Below are positions 19,965 through 33,200 of a stretch of DNA of 64,000 bases, one piece after another. The stretch's first letter is position 1. Each line of letters begins with the position of its first letter. The notes beneath the pieces were generated by a model. That model searched no databases and was not told where the DNA came from. It saw only the letters and a program-made list of their open reading frames with translations. This DNA comes from Anaeramoeba flamelloides (lineage: Eukaryota; Metamonada; Anaeramoebidae): NCBI GenBank assembly GCA_027625915.1, contig JANTQA010000023.1:8618001-8682000 (forward strand). Direction: 5' to 3'. The position numbers were made by a program, and so were the translations under genes.

Positions 19965-22900
19965 CAGTATTCTTTAAATTAATGTTGAATATTAAAACAT
20001 TTAAAAAAAATGAATAATTTTTTTATTTTTTCCTTCTTTAGTATTTCTCGAATACGTGTTCGGTATTATAAAAAAAAAGATTCATCTTTGTGAAGAATTA
20101 AAAAGGTTGTAAAAGGAAATCTCATGTTTAAATCTATTAGTGAACTACATTCTTCTGTATTCCTTTTTGGTCACGAAAAGAAATCATAATTTGAAAATTT
20201 AACAGTCAAAAAACAAAGAAATAATTCGTTTTGGTGAATTTCCTTTAATGTTGAAAATTAAAGGAAACTTATTTTTTTAAAAGATAGAATAATTTGGTTG
20301 TTTTTTAAGTTTAAGGGGCGAATAAACCAAAAAATATTCGAATAAATTTAATAACAATTACATAAAAATTCTACAGTATCTTTTAATTGAAAAAAAAGTC
20401 AAAAATCTGATTTCTACAAAACCAAACTTAAATAATAACATAAACTCCATTATACTCAAAGGATCCCAGCCAAAAATGAAAAAGTCACTTTATTTTTAAG
20501 GATCAACCAAAATAAGATTGTTAAGAAATATGAGAAATAATAAACTTCATAACAGTGCCTTTACTCATAAAAGATATATCTGAATAAACCATAAATTTTT
20601 CTAAAAATAATGTTAAAAGATTTTTTGAGTCGTTTTCATTGGAATATCTCGTGCAAAATTCTCAATTTCTTTAGGAAATTACAATTGTTGACAATATATT
20701 TTTTACTTGTAAATGTAAGAATTTTAACAGAACATACAAAACCTAACTTTTCTTAATGTAAATTTGGAGTTTCAAACATTTTTTTTTTCAAATCTAATTT
20801 TGAAGAAAAAAATAAAAAATAAAAGAAAAAAAAAAAAAGTAAAAAGCAAACTACAAATTAAAAAAATTGTAAAATGAGAATAAATAATTTGATCTAAAAA
20901 TTGAAATTTTCGTTTGAGAAGAATAATGAATTCAACTCATAGAATGTATTCTATTTCTTCAATAAAACTGGGCCCCTTTTACTAAAAAAGAACGAAATTT
21001 AATTTCATATATCTTCGTGATTTAGGCTTTTTCTTTAATCCAAATCCATATTTCATTATTATCAGAAAAAACAAATTGTCAATTTAGAGAATTCAATGAA
21101 AATTATCATAAATATTTTTTTTCGAACTTATCATTACTTTGAAATTTCAACTGGTATTATCATGATTTTTAATCATTTATTTTTTCTCAAAGGTAATTTT
21201 TTAGGGTTTAAGATATCTTTGACATATAATTCCTGATTGTATTAAAAATAAATTATTTGATATTAAAGAAGATAGAATTGCAAAATATATTGTAAGAAAA
21301 ATTTATAAAATAAGAATGAATTGTATTCGGTAAAAATTGAAAATAAAATTAAAGTAAAATTGCAGGAATTTTAAATATTAAAAGTTTTCACAAATATTGT
21401 CAACTAAATAAATATCATAAAACCTCTTGATAAGATATTTCCAAAAAAAAAACACGGGAATTTTATTATTCATTTTATAATTAATCCCATTTAGTGGATT
21501 TATTTGTAAAATAGTAATATAAAAATACGTAAAAAATTAATACCCATTGAAACAATAATTATTGTCATTATTTCAAAATATAGTATATAAATTATTTTTA
21601 AAAACCTTAAAAAAAAAAATAAAACACTTTTTGGCAGAATAAAAATCGTAACCAAATTCAATAAAACACTGGTAATATGTTACCAGCTCCAATAGTATTT
21701 TTTTAACAATCAAATACTTTTATAAATTCCCTCCTTTATTTAAAATTGTATTGATTTTTCCTTTTTAAATACAATTTGTTTTTTTGAGAATAAAAAGATA
21801 AAAATAATAATTATCAATTTTTTAAGTTGAAAAAATAACATATAAAATTGAGATCAGAATAAATTCATATCTTTTATGTATGAATTATCATACTAAAATA
21901 AAAATTGAATTAATATTATTAAGAATCACTCTATTATTGTTTTTATTTTTTATAATAAATTTCTATATTTCTGTTATTTGTGACCGATTCTAAACTCTTT
22001 TTAAAACAAAATCACACATCTCAAATCATCAATACCATCGAAGTTGATTGTTGAATAAGTTAATTACTTATAAGTGATTTTCATTTTAATTATTCATTTT
22101 TTCAAGTTTATATCTTTTTATTTATGGATATTGAACAGTTGGAAAATGAAAAAACAAGAAAAAAAGAAACCAATTCGGAAATAATTTCACAGTGTATAAG
22201 TGGAAAAAATTAAATATTGATTTCAAATGAGCTAGATATATGAATTAAGAAGGACCATTATTGAAGTGAGTTTGGAACAAAGAAAAGAGAAAATAAGGAA
22301 AAAACATTGCAACAAAAAACCCAGATGAATTGCGGCTTTATCTTGAAAATGAGACTTTAAAGAACAAAAGTTTTACGTGTAAAGAATTACCCATAAAATT
22401 TAAAGAACTTTTTCCCAATTCAGTTTTTTCAAAGGCTTTTATTGATTTTATAATTCTTTTTCAATACAATTTACAAAATAAGATTTCTCATTTCAAATAA
22501 AAGAGAGATAAATTTTTAAAATATTGAATTTTAATTTACAATGTTTTTTTAAAATGAGTTTTTAAGGTTTGTTTCTGTGTTTTTTTTTATGTTTTAAATC
22601 GTTTCTTAGATTTTAGAATGATACTATGATTATTTTAATTCAATTATGAATAATTCTTGAAATTTTTTGTTCCCTTTTATTTTGAAAATGAGTTTATTTA
22701 AAATAGATATTTTATAATAAAGTTGCTAATCTTTTTTGGTAATAATTTAATATTATCAACATTCTCTTTTGGAAATCTTTTATTCTTCCTAAATAATATT
22801 TTTTTTCATTTTTTCTAGGGCTTTTATATTTGTCTTTTTAAGAATAGTTACAAAGTAAAAAAATTAATTGGTAACCTTTTAATACTTAAAAATGATCAAG

Positions 22901-24082
22901 GAAAGTATGAATAATTTGAAAATAAAGAGGAAAAATTAAAGAAAAAATATCATGAGGTTCGAGAACAAATGTAGTCCAAGAAAAAACTATTAATAATAAT
23001 TAAAATACTATCACTATATAAACATTCATGATCATTGTTAAACTTAAATAAATCAATTAAATATATCATATATATTCTTTTGAAAGTTAATTTTAACCAA
23101 GGGCATTTTATTTTTATTATTCTATAATCAATTATTTATCATTAAACCTTTTAAACTTTTTTTTATAGTGATAATTGCATAATTCACAACATATTTAATT
23201 TTAAATTAAACAGATTGAAATTAATGTTTCTTTTAAAATCTATTCCAATATTTTAAATACAATAAAAATGTTTTATTTTAAAGTATTTTTTCATGTTTTA
23301 TATATTCCAAACTCTTACTATTTGTTTCTCGTTATTAAATCAATTTCATTTACTGGAATAATATTGGATAGCTTTATTTCAATGAATTCAAATTATTGAA
23401 AGATAAAAAAAACACACAAATATAATTTAAAAGGTGATGTTGAAATAGTTTAAATACACTGAAATAAATTTTCAATTTTTATTGTGTTGGCAATCAAAAT
23501 AATTTTGTGTTTTTCTTTTAGTCTTCAAAATTTCTCTTTCCCAATTAATTAAAGAAAAATATTGTTCGATTTATAAGACTGGTAACTTTATAATGAAAAT
23601 AATAATTACTATATAAGTTTAATTGTTCTCACAAACAGCCCGTTCGATCTTTCGATATAACCTCTCTGCATATAATAAAACAATATCAAAAACATTTTTA
23701 TTATTTTTTTTTTACTTTTATCTTTTTATCATCAATTACTTTTAAATTTCATTCTTTGTGATTTGAAAAAGACTTTATTCCTGAAATACAATTCTTGAAA
23801 AATTTTTTTTTTAAAATGAAATATCCTATTGAAAGATATTGTTTACAAATACTTTGTTTGTTGTAACATAATGTTTAATATTCGTGTATTAAATTTTTTT
23901 TTTTTTTATAAAAAAAGAAGGAAAGAGATTTTGAATTAATTTCCAATAAGGCAACAAATAAACAAATAATTGTGGTTGATTAATTATAGAGAAAATAAAA
24001 AAAATCTATTTGAATACCCAAATAAAAAAAAAAAAATAAAAAAAAAAAACAAATTATTTTTAAACATTAAATAAATTACATT
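19965..24082. other. AT-rich intergenic region with one dispersed repeat
   Basis: About 4.1 kb upstream of PUS10 and downstream of the 24.1-kb gene. Apart from the dispersed repeat at 21988-22545, I see only A/T-rich sequence with no credible exon or RNA gene. Confidence 0.5.
21988..22545 (+). repeat. Dispersed repeat family R2, copy 1, with decayed ORF
   Basis: About 560 bp matches the reverse complement of 52215-52797 nearly throughout. Both copies contain a start-like MDIEQLENE segment (here at about 22123) and, 250 bases on, a segment reading FIDFIILFQYN here before a stop. Stops and frameshifts between them differ in the two copies, so this looks like a decayed coding mobile element rather than a gene. 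I do not recognise the protein. Confidence 0.75.
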
Positions 24083-25882
24083 TTAATGGCGTACAAAAAT
24101 AAAAATTTTTCTTTCTGGCGTTACTATGACACCAGACTTGATAAAAACTAATTGGAATTTAAACTCCAATAATCCCTCTTTTAACGGGATAAATGGGATA
24201 TTTACAATTATTGAACTTTTTGCATTGATATTAAGTATTTTTGAATTCTCTAAAGAAATAAAATCTATATTTAATTTCTTTGGAGAAATTAATTTCCTTT
24301 TTTTCTGCTTTTTATTTTTGTGTTCATAATCATTCTCGTTGGTGTTAATGTGATCTTTCTTATATTTTCCAAATTCATTTCTTATTGATAGTTTCGGGTT
24401 TTGTTCAAGAGGTATTTTCAAATTAAGTTGAATTAAATTCTCAGAGGAATTTATTATTTCAATTTTCATTGTTGATTCGTGATTGACTTTGATATACGTC
24501 TGTGGCTGCAACCGTATTTGGAGTATATTGCCTTTGGTCTTTGACCAGAATATTGGAACCTTTTCAAGTAATGCCTGCCTTTGATACTTAGTTTTCCAAG
24601 AGCAATATATGAGGGATTTAAAACTGCCAAATATGTTATTTAATACCGAGCTTTCGGAATTGTTCAAGTTTCTTGGGCTGATTTTAAACAAAAAGCAAGA
24701 CGTTTCCCCTGGCAATAAGATCTGAGGCGATTTTTTCGATAGAGGGTTTTTGGAGAGGTTTATCGAATAAAAGTATTTATCTAATAGGATTTGTAAAAAA
24801 TTGGTTATTTGTTTTGGATTATTGATCTGAATTCCTTCCCTCACATTGCCTTCTTCGTTGGGCTCTTCCAAACCCGTTTGCTTTGTGGAATTTAAAATTA
24901 TATCCAATGAAATGATCGAGACGCGATGTTTTAATGAATTGTTTGTAATGTGCAAATTAATAAAGGTGTTGTGCCCAATTTTTTTAGAAACACTATCAAA
25001 CTGCAGGGGGCAATACGAAGTCAAAATTGCAGTGAATTTTTTTTCATAAGAAATTAAGCTTTGGTTTAATGACTCTACAATTCGAGGCAAATTCTCTTTG
25101 GTACTAAAGCCTAACGATTTGATCTCTTGTGTCGATTTTTCGTTTAGATCCAATTGGGTTTGTACCTGTGATAATTGGAACAATTTTTTTAATTTCGCTT
25201 TCGAAAGAAAGAGTGAAAATTCAACACCGAGCTGAAATTCGTTTAATTTTGTTTTTTTTTGTTTTGTTGGTGTCTGTCTTGAAATCTTTTTTTTTGTTGG
25301 TTTTGGCTTGAGTGTTGGTTTTGCTTCAATTTTGAAGTTTTTAATTGAGGAAGAATTAAAAGTATTTCTTCTAATTGGTTGGTGGTTGTTTGGGAAATTT
25401 TGCAAGTATTTTTCCTTTTCTCGAAGACCACTTTTTGGGGGTTCTGAATGTAAAATCAAGATTTTACGAAATACAATCCTCCCGTCATCAAAAATTGAAA
25501 CCCCGTTCATCTGCGACCTTACTGAGAAATCTGTCAGTGGGCTCTCGAGTGTCAAGGTCTTTCTTGATGATTTGACAACATTTTTTGAAAATTGTCCAAC
25601 AGGTCTGGAAGAGGAATCTTGTGGATCTTTGGACCACACGATTTTGCCGGCAACAGAAACTTCAAGCTGTAAACTTGGGATTCCTTTTAGCCATAGGATT
25701 TCTGTTTTGGGGTTTTTGGGTGGTGGTAGGATTAAATAAAAACCAAGCCTTTCTGGTGGGAAAATAAAATTTCGTGGCTTTGATGTTAAATCCTTTTTGA
25801 TTTGGTCTGTAAACACTTTTGGTATAAAAATTTGTGGTTTTATTTCTTCAAGGTGTTTAATTACATCATCGACAATTTCCAT
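24083..25882 (-). CDS. Beta-rich protein, possibly TRAPPC13/14-like trafficking subunit
   Basis: The family is not firmly recognised. From the Met at 25882 it encodes 599 aa. The frame extends to 25936, but those 18 residues are almost all Phe and Leu from a T-rich leader, so I prefer the inner Met (MEIVDDVIKH). The N-terminal part has PPERLGFYLILPPP and a Ser/Pro-rich stretch; a Lys/Gln/Thr-rich linker follows near 210-235. The C-terminal half alternates short beta-like strands such as FINLHITNNSLKHRVSII, LLPGETSCFLFKI and FKFQLVFIKSGVIV. This is the pattern of stacked Ig-like domains seen in TRAPP-II/III accessory subunits (TRAPPC13, TRAPPC14). That resemblance is by eye only. No membrane segment or catalytic motif is seen. 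Confidence 0.4.
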   Translation of the reverse strand: MEIVDDVIKHLEEIKPQIFIPKVFTDQIKKDLTSKPRNFIFPPERLGFYLILPPPKNPKTEILWLKGIPSLQLEVSVAGKIVWSKDPQDSSSRPVGQFSKNVVKSSRKTLTLESPLTDFSVRSQMNGVSIFDDGRIVFRKILILHSEPPKSGLREKEKYLQNFPNNHQPIRRNTFNSSSIKNFKIEAKPTLKPKPTKKKISRQTPTKQKKTKLNEFQLGVEFSLFLSKAKLKKLFQLSQVQTQLDLNEKSTQEIKSLGFSTKENLPRIVESLNQSLISYEKKFTAILTSYCPLQFDSVSKKIGHNTFINLHITNNSLKHRVSIISLDIILNSTKQTGLEEPNEEGNVREGIQINNPKQITNFLQILLDKYFYSINLSKNPLSKKSPQILLPGETSCFLFKISPRNLNNSESSVLNNIFGSFKSLIYCSWKTKYQRQALLEKVPIFWSKTKGNILQIRLQPQTYIKVNHESTMKIEIINSSENLIQLNLKIPLEQNPKLSIRNEFGKYKKDHINTNENDYEHKNKKQKKRKLISPKKLNIDFISLENSKILNINAKSSIIVNIPFIPLKEGLLEFKFQLVFIKSGVIVTPERKIFIFVRH

Positions 25883-26254
25883 TTGAAAAAAAAAAAACAA
25901 AAAAAGAAAAAAAAATTGAAGAAAAAATGAGTACAAATTTTGAAGATTTGTAAAATATTAAAGATCATTTTTTGTGGACCACCTCAATTTGAGAAGACAA
26001 ATTCCATTCAAGTTGGGACTAGTTTGTCTGGGTTAATTCTTAGAAATTGAAATAATCTTTCAGGAAAAAAAGTGAAATAGTAAAAAAAAAAGTTTTCTAC
26101 CTTATTTAATTATGAGCTTTAATACTTTTTGAAAATCCATAACAAGATCAACTAATAAAAGAAAAAATAAATTTTAAAGAAAAAAAGGACAATTAAATAC
26201 AAACGCAGTTTTAAAAACACAATCTTTTGATTTGGGTTTTTTTTTTTGATTGAT

Positions 26255-26485
26255 TTGTTGGATAAAAATTTGTTGAAAAAAATTAACTATTTTTGGGATC
26301 TCCAAAACCACTCTAACAATTTTCCGAAAAAGAGATATAAATTTTTTTTTTGCTTTGTTTGAGAATAAGTGAATGGATTATTCTTGTATATAATTGGTTT
26401 CTTCTTTTAATTAATTTTACTTATCTTTTTGAGTAAGATTCCCAATTAAAGGGTTTCTTGAACATTTTTTCCCAAAATGGTAAAT
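26255..26485 (+). repeat. Dispersed repeat family R3, copy 1
   Basis: About 230 bp shares GATCTCCAAAACCACT, then AATTGGTTTCTTCTTTTAAT and a terminal block with CCCAATTAAAG and TTTTTTCCCAAAATGG. The reverse complement of 31964-32180 and the forward sequence of 34470-34725 show the same blocks in the same order. Confidence 0.7.
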
Positions 26486-26906
26486 TTAATAATATCAATT
26501 CAGATTTCTGGAACAGTTTAAGGACTATATATCTATATATTATGATCGTGTGAGCATTCCTTTTCTAACTAAGAAATAAAGATTCTCTTAAGGGAGTAGC
26601 TATATCATAATACACAATAAAAATTTGAGAGAGATAAGAAAATATTATTTTATTTTATTGGTATGTGATCGTAGATTCTCTAAAAAAAAATTTAAACAAT
26701 TCTTGGATATTTTTATTTTAGTAATGTTAAAGAATAAAAAAAAAAAGAAAAGTATTGATAAAATTGGTTCAATTTTTTTTATTTTTTTAAGAAATAGTTT
26801 TTTTGCGAGAAGATAATTTAAGATTATTTGAATAAAACTTCTAACTATTTTGAGGTTTCATTTTTAATAAAATATAATCATATTCACTTCCCCAATTCCA
26901 CCAAAT

Positions 26907-27134
26907 TCAACTATTTATAATCTTAATCAGTAATGTTTTGGGAGCATTATTATTTTTTGGGCACCTTTTAGCTATCAAAGACCCATTTGGAATAACTTTT
27001 GTGGTTCTCCAAATTGTAATGTTGTTATTCATCTTAAAGGGTATACATTTATCCCAAATATGACTGATAAAAAAATCTTTCTTATAGCTTTTTGTTGTCA
27101 TGAAAAAATAACAAATGAATAAATTAAATTCCAT
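26907..27134 (-). other. Short orphan open frame, possible mobile-element relic
   Basis: A 75-codon frame reading KKDFFISHIWDKCIPFKMNN and, further on, GSLIAKRCPKNNN. Its residue mix (Trp, Cys, Pro, Arg) is less biased than random AT-rich sequence here, which suggests a coding past. Just beyond its start lies a 13-bp inverted repeat (ATAGAATGTTGAG at 27136-27148 and its complement at 27204-27216). I recognise no family and would not call it a gene. Confidence 0.2.
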
Positions 27135-29312
27135 GATAGAATGTTGAGATAAGGATCAAAGATAAGTTATTCAACATTCGAAATACCATTTTAATCAATT
27201 CAACTCAACATTCTATTTTGGCAATTTCTTTGAGACCTTAAACTAAACAATTAAAAAATCTAATGAATGAAGTACTTTAAATAATCAAAATCAATGAGTT
27301 ACAACCAAAGTAAAAAAATATATTTTCTGATCCTCTTCAAAATTGCAAAAAAGTGAATTTTTTTTTATTTATTGTGGTTACTCCCTTAAAAGAATATTAA
27401 GATTGAAAATCTTATAAAAAATTGAAAATTTAGTTTTTTTTAATCATTAAAACATTAAGAATTTGATAAAAACTATTTTTTGTTATCCGACTTGAAATTC
27501 ATTTAGAAAAAAATTGAAAACCAAAATTCTTCATGGTTCACTTACATATTTCTAGAGTTTAGGGGAAGGGTGTGAACATATTACAAAATAAAGTGGAAAT
27601 CAACTTATTTTTCGCTAAGAAAGCGAATCTAATAATAACTTATTGTTTTAAAAAATAATCAGTTTGTAGATCTTTTTGTTTCAGATCTTCAATTAAAAAA
27701 ATACATTTTCTTTGAAAATTAAAAAAAAAATAAAAGATTTCCAACAATTAATTTTGTTTTTATATATTTCGTTCAAAAAAATAAAAGTGTATGAAAAAAA
27801 AATAAAAATTTTTTTGATAAATTGCTTTCAAAAACAAATCAAGACAAAACAAAAAATCAACAAAAAATTATTAAAGAAAGTGAGGAAATCTTGAATAACA
27901 GAGTTTTTCAAAAAGCATTTGGCCTAAAAAAGTAAAATTCCCTAGAAGTAAGAGAAATTTTTTTTAGATCTAAGTGGCTAATTCACAGCATAAACTATTC
28001 AACTTGAGCTTTGAAATTTCTTTCAAATAAGTGTTGATATAAAGAAGAAATAACTCTCTAAAAAATAATAACTAGTTTAAATTAGGATAGGCAGAGTTCT
28101 GTTATTGTGAAAACAGGAGCAAATTGAAAAATCACCTTGAAAAATGAAGAAAACTCAAAATAAAAATGTTTTCGTTGCTGAGAACCAAATCTATGTTGAA
28201 TTATTCAAAGTATTATATTTTCATAAAAATATATGATGTAACATTTAAATGGTAAAAGATCATTTCAAATAGGTGGTTACTTGATTTGATGATAAATATC
28301 CATTAATATGTGAACTAAATTAATGTATATATCAAAAAAGTGGAGATTACAAAGAAAGTAGATTTGTTCTTTATATTTTTTTCTTAATAAATACTTTGAT
28401 ATAATTGAATTTGATACATGATTTGATATAAATTTTTGATACACTACCAATTTTGATAGAAATGTGTTTATATCATTATATATATTTTTTTACAGGATCT
28501 TCTTTGGTTTAAATGTTGTTTATTAAAAATGAAATTCAATAACTAATTTAAATTACTTTATTTAAATATTTTTCCTTGAATAAAATCATGGGAAAATAAT
28601 TATTTACTAAAATATATATATTAACAAAATTTAAACTTTCGAAATTATTTTTAAAAAACAGAAAAAAAATATAAGTAAAATTTTTCAATTATTGCTTTTT
28701 CATATTATTATTTTAAATATGTTTCTTATATTTAATAATTTTTTATTTTATATTTTTGGGAATTTTATTATACAAAATTCATTATTTCGGTCAAATTATG
28801 ATTAAAATATCCATCACTGGGGGTTGCGGTCTTGAATTAATTTATTAAATAACCTTTTTACCTCTTTTAAGTATGTATTTTTCAAAATATGGAATTATAC
28901 TGATAGGAATTTTTCTTTCCTTCAATTTTATACATAAAAAAATATGTAAATGTTAACAAATTATTCATGAAATATACAAATTTTAACAAATTAAAAATTA
29001 TTTAATAACACATATTTAAAAAAATATTTAACATTCTTTTTGAAAAAGAAGAAGAAGAATTTCTATTAAAAATCAATTTAACTTTATCTATCTTGTTTCT
29101 TTATTGATTAAAAAACTTTTTATTAAATTATATTGTTTATTTTTTGTTTTTATATGTTGTTTAATTTTAATTATTGATATTGGTCTATAAAAAATCATAA
29201 AATTAAAATTAAACTCTTTTTAGTCAAATGTGGGTAGTTTTATTGAAGAATTTTGGTACACACAATAAGTTTAATCGATTATTCTTCACAAAATATTTTT
29301 TTAATTTTTATA

Positions 29313-29511
29313 CAGTCAGTTCCACTTTTAAGGCACAAACTTTCAAAGAAAATTAAGGCACAATAAAAATCTCAAATTAAGGCACAAAATTAAGGTTCTA
29401 GTAAAATAAATTGAAAAAAAAAAAAAATACCAAATTTTGTTCCTTAATTTGAGATTTTTTTTGTGCCTTAATTTTCGTTGAAAGTTTGTGCCTTAAAAGT
29501 GGAACTGACTT
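29313..29511. mobile_element. Hairpin MITE, 199 bp, TA-flanked
   Basis: Two arms of about 82 bp form an almost perfect inverted repeat. The left arm begins CAGTCAGTTCCACTTTTAAG and the right arm ends in its complement with few mismatches. TA dinucleotides lie on both sides (29311-29312 and 29512-29513), as in Tc1/mariner insertions. It has no coding capacity. A decayed half of the same family is at 57313-57369. Confidence 0.85.
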
Positions 29512-30294
29512 TAATGATTAGTTAATTCGAGAAAATTCATAAGATCTTCATAAATTTATTATATTAGAAAATGATATTTTTTTTACAAAATTGAACATTC
29601 AATTTTTTTTTTTGGATAATTATATTTTTTGACATTAAATTAGCCAAGATGGAAATTTTTTATCTAAAACCTATTGTGATACCAGCTTGACAGACATCTC
29701 ATCAATAAATCCATCCATAATTGTATTTTTTAGAGAATTGTTTTCCCATGGAAAGGTAAGTTATTTATTAAAAGGTGACATTTACATGAAATAATTATAT
29801 TATGGTGTATTCAAGACTTGTAGAAGGAAAATTCAAAAAAAAACTCAAAAGTAACTCAAAAAAATTGAATATAAATGATCTACTATTAAGAAACTAGTTG
29901 AATGGATATTAAAATATTTGGGGTATTGTTCAAAATGTAATCCAATAGATGTAAAATAAATTAGTAAAATTAAAGTGTGAGGTATAAGAAGTTTAAAATT
30001 GGATTTAAATTAGATTTATTTAAAGTTTTGAAATTTAAAATTTTATAATAAATGTAATTTCCAAAAAAATATAAAAAATTTAATTTACAAATAAAAAAAA
30101 TAAATAAAAAATAATCAATATTTAAAGTCTATATTAAAAAAAAAAAATTAAAGGTTAATGAAAAAATTGTTCATCAAAAAATAAAAAGTAAAAATTAATT
30201 TTCCAAAATTATTTTGATTCTATTAACAATAAATATTTTGATTATTTTATATATTTTTAATTTGAATAGTTGATGAACTTTCATTCTTTTGGTT

Positions 30295-33200
30295 TTATTT
30301 TTCCACTTTTTCTTTAAAATTGGGAGTTTTGATACTAGAATTTTTTTTTTTTAAGATTCTTTGATTTTTTTGATTTGTTGCTTTGTTGTTAGAAGTTTGA
30401 ATATTATTTTGATCTGTGGTTTTTTTCTTGACATATTTTTTATTTGAATTTTTTTTCTTCCTGGATTTTTTTTTTTTTTTTGAAATTTTATATGAGTTTT
30501 CGTTTTGATTATTAATATTATTATTTAATGTCAATTTGTTTATTTCTTTATATCCTTTAGGTATTTCAAATAGTTCTGGATCTGGATCCATTTTTTGGAA
30601 ATGTGGGAATGTTACAATAGCCGAAATGCCACTATATACGGGCAATTCCATTTTGATTGGGAACCCAACAAATGGCGGCTTGATTGAAATAAAATCTTTT
30701 AATTTTTGGAAGTGCTCGTTTGTTCTTGCAAGGACCTTGAAAATTGGCATCATTTTTTCAATTGTTAAGGGGAAATCGTTGGCAATGCAGACGGTGCCAG
30801 AAAAGTTTTTGCTTTTTTTGACCAGGTTAAATTGTGGGATTGAGCCAAGGGATTTTTTTTGTTTTTTCTTTTTTTCGTTTCTTTTAATTTGCCTTATTGT
30901 TGCTTCGTATATCAAATTTTTGATTTCAAACACCTTTGTATTCCATTTGCCAATTCGTAGTGTTTTTTTTTTGTCACCAAACCATGATTTTTTTCTTTGG
31001 AAAACTAACTTTTTGGTATTAAAAATTGATTTCACCATATCGTTTTCCAATAGACTTTCAATATCTGATTTTGTTACCCTGATTGTGTTTCTTCCCTCTT
31101 CAATCTTCTTTGAAGTGTTAAAGTATGTTTGGTTATCATGATCAATTATAAAAACCTCACCTGGGGTGGATGTGTCGAGCCCCGTCAATAGAATGGATAC
31201 AGATCCTCTGATCCATTTTTTCTTATCTAATCCAATTAGTGTACAATCTACTCGGATATTAGACCCACATTTCCAGATGATATATTCATCATTTGGTAAA
31301 ATTCTTGTTAAAAATGGAAACCATGTGTTCATTTCCCAATTCATTTTCATCATAAAATCGGGTAGCTTTAGAGTTTTTTGAATTTTATTGATTTTTTTTT
31401 TTTTTTTTTTTTTTAGTGATTAAGATAAATTTAAAAATAATTTATTTAATACATATTTTTTGATATGAATTGAATTTTTTTTAATTGAAGGGAGGGGGGT
31501 ATTCAGATTTAAATCTAAAAATTGCCATTTATATATATACATATTATTGGTATTCGTGTGTTGGGGTAAAGTTTTATACTTTGGAATGAATACAACAAAA
31601 GATTTTTTTTTTTCTTTTTTACTATTTGGGAGCAATTTTTGTTACTAGGTAAAGGTATTTTGTTTACTGTTAATTGGCAAATGGATTAAACAAAATTTCC
31701 ATTTAGCTATCAAAAAAAAAAAATGTTATTTTTCTCTTGAAAAAATATAAAAAATGATGCAATATTTTTCAGATCTACATCACTTAATATATTTGTTATT
31801 CCAACAATCATTTGAAACTTGTTAATGAGAAAAATCAATATATTTATTATAACCAATTTAAGATGGCGAAGATGTTATAAAGTATATACTTTTCCCAAAT
31901 TTATTAGAATATTTGTTAAATATTTTTTAGTAAAAGAAATGAAAATTTTGATTAATATAACTTTTCTGGAAAAAAAGTGAAGCACAGTTTTTCATTGGGA
32001 ACCTTAATAGAACAAAAAATAAAATCAATTAAAAGAAGAAACCAATTAACTTCAAATAATGATCCATTATATTATTTTCAATCAAGCCAAGAAATACAAT
32101 TTAAATCTTCTTATATTGAAATCAATATAGTGGTTTTGGAGATCTGAAAATTGGTCAATTTTTTGAACAAATTTTTAATAATTGATCAATCATGGTAAAA
32201 CCCATACTAAAAGGTAGTATTAAAAAACTGTGATTGTGTTGAATCCTTCATTTTTTCTTTATTTATTTATTTATTTATTTATTTATTCTTTTATTATTTT
32301 ATCTTACTTTGAATTTTTAATAAGGTAACCAATTAAAAAACGTGTTTCACTTTTTTTCCAGAATGGTAATTTGCTTTTTTCAGGTGTGTTTGGTAATAGA
32401 ATAAATATAAAAAAGTGTATTTTTAAAATACGGATACTCGAAAAAGTGATAATTCAAAATATTTAAAAAGTGTTTTTTTCCAACCACAACTTCAACACTG
32501 CATTTTTAGATTGATTTCTTTCCTTTTATTTAAAATAGAAAAGATTCAAAAATTGTTTTTATGAAAAATATTACTTCTTTTTGAAAACTTTTTTTTTTGT
32601 AAAGTGTTTATTTTACCAGACGAAATAAAGTAAAAATCACTGATTTTTGAAGTAATCGTAACAAAAGTATTGAAATAAAATAATTTTGATTGAATTTTCT
32701 TTTAATGGTGAATTTTAAAGATTGAATTTGTTACTCGAAAAATCGTTCAACTATTTGGTCTAATTTTAAATTTAAAAAATTAATTTTGTAAAATTTCCCT
32801 TCAACAAGAACAAAACAAAAAAAGGAAATCAGCAATCTCTCAAGTTGATAGGTTTCTTTCAAATGAAAAATTTTTTGAAGAAGAAATTAAACCTGATTCA
32901 ATTTCTATAAAAATTCATCTACAATTGTCAAAACTGGAGAAAGTGGTGTTATTACTGTGGTTGTGTCAAATTCCGCAGTCCAAAACAATTCTAAAAATAA
33001 ATTTTACAAGAAGAAAACTCAAAAATTGAAAACTGAAAATGGGAAATGAGAAAAGGAAAAAAACAATTCCTAATCTCAAGAACAAATGAACAGTTTTTTT
33101 TTGATCAAATTTGATATCAAAAAAAATGAGCAAGAAAAATAAAAAAAGTCAAAAATTGTTACTTGTTTGATCTTTTCCAGTATAAGGGGAAGTTGGTTTT

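Larger units (their letters stand above)
25883..30294. other. AT-rich intergenic region with repeats and a short orphan frame
   Basis: About 4.4 kb upstream of the 24.1-kb gene and downstream of ANKRD13. It holds one copy of repeat family R3 (26255-26485), a 13-bp inverted-repeat hairpin beside a short frame (26907-27216), short TTGATA-type imperfect tandem repeats at 28380-28470, and the hairpin MITE at 29313-29511. No other credible gene is seen. Confidence 0.5.

Noticed and set aside
25883..25936. Phe/Leu-rich N-terminal extension of the 24.1-kb gene as a signal peptide
   Set aside because: It is a translated T-rich leader with no polar N-terminus or cleavage site; the inner Met starts a normal protein.
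28801..28840. Small GC-richer patch as a tRNA or ncRNA
   Set aside because: No cloverleaf, anticodon loop or T-loop could be drawn. No convincing tRNA was found anywhere in the window.
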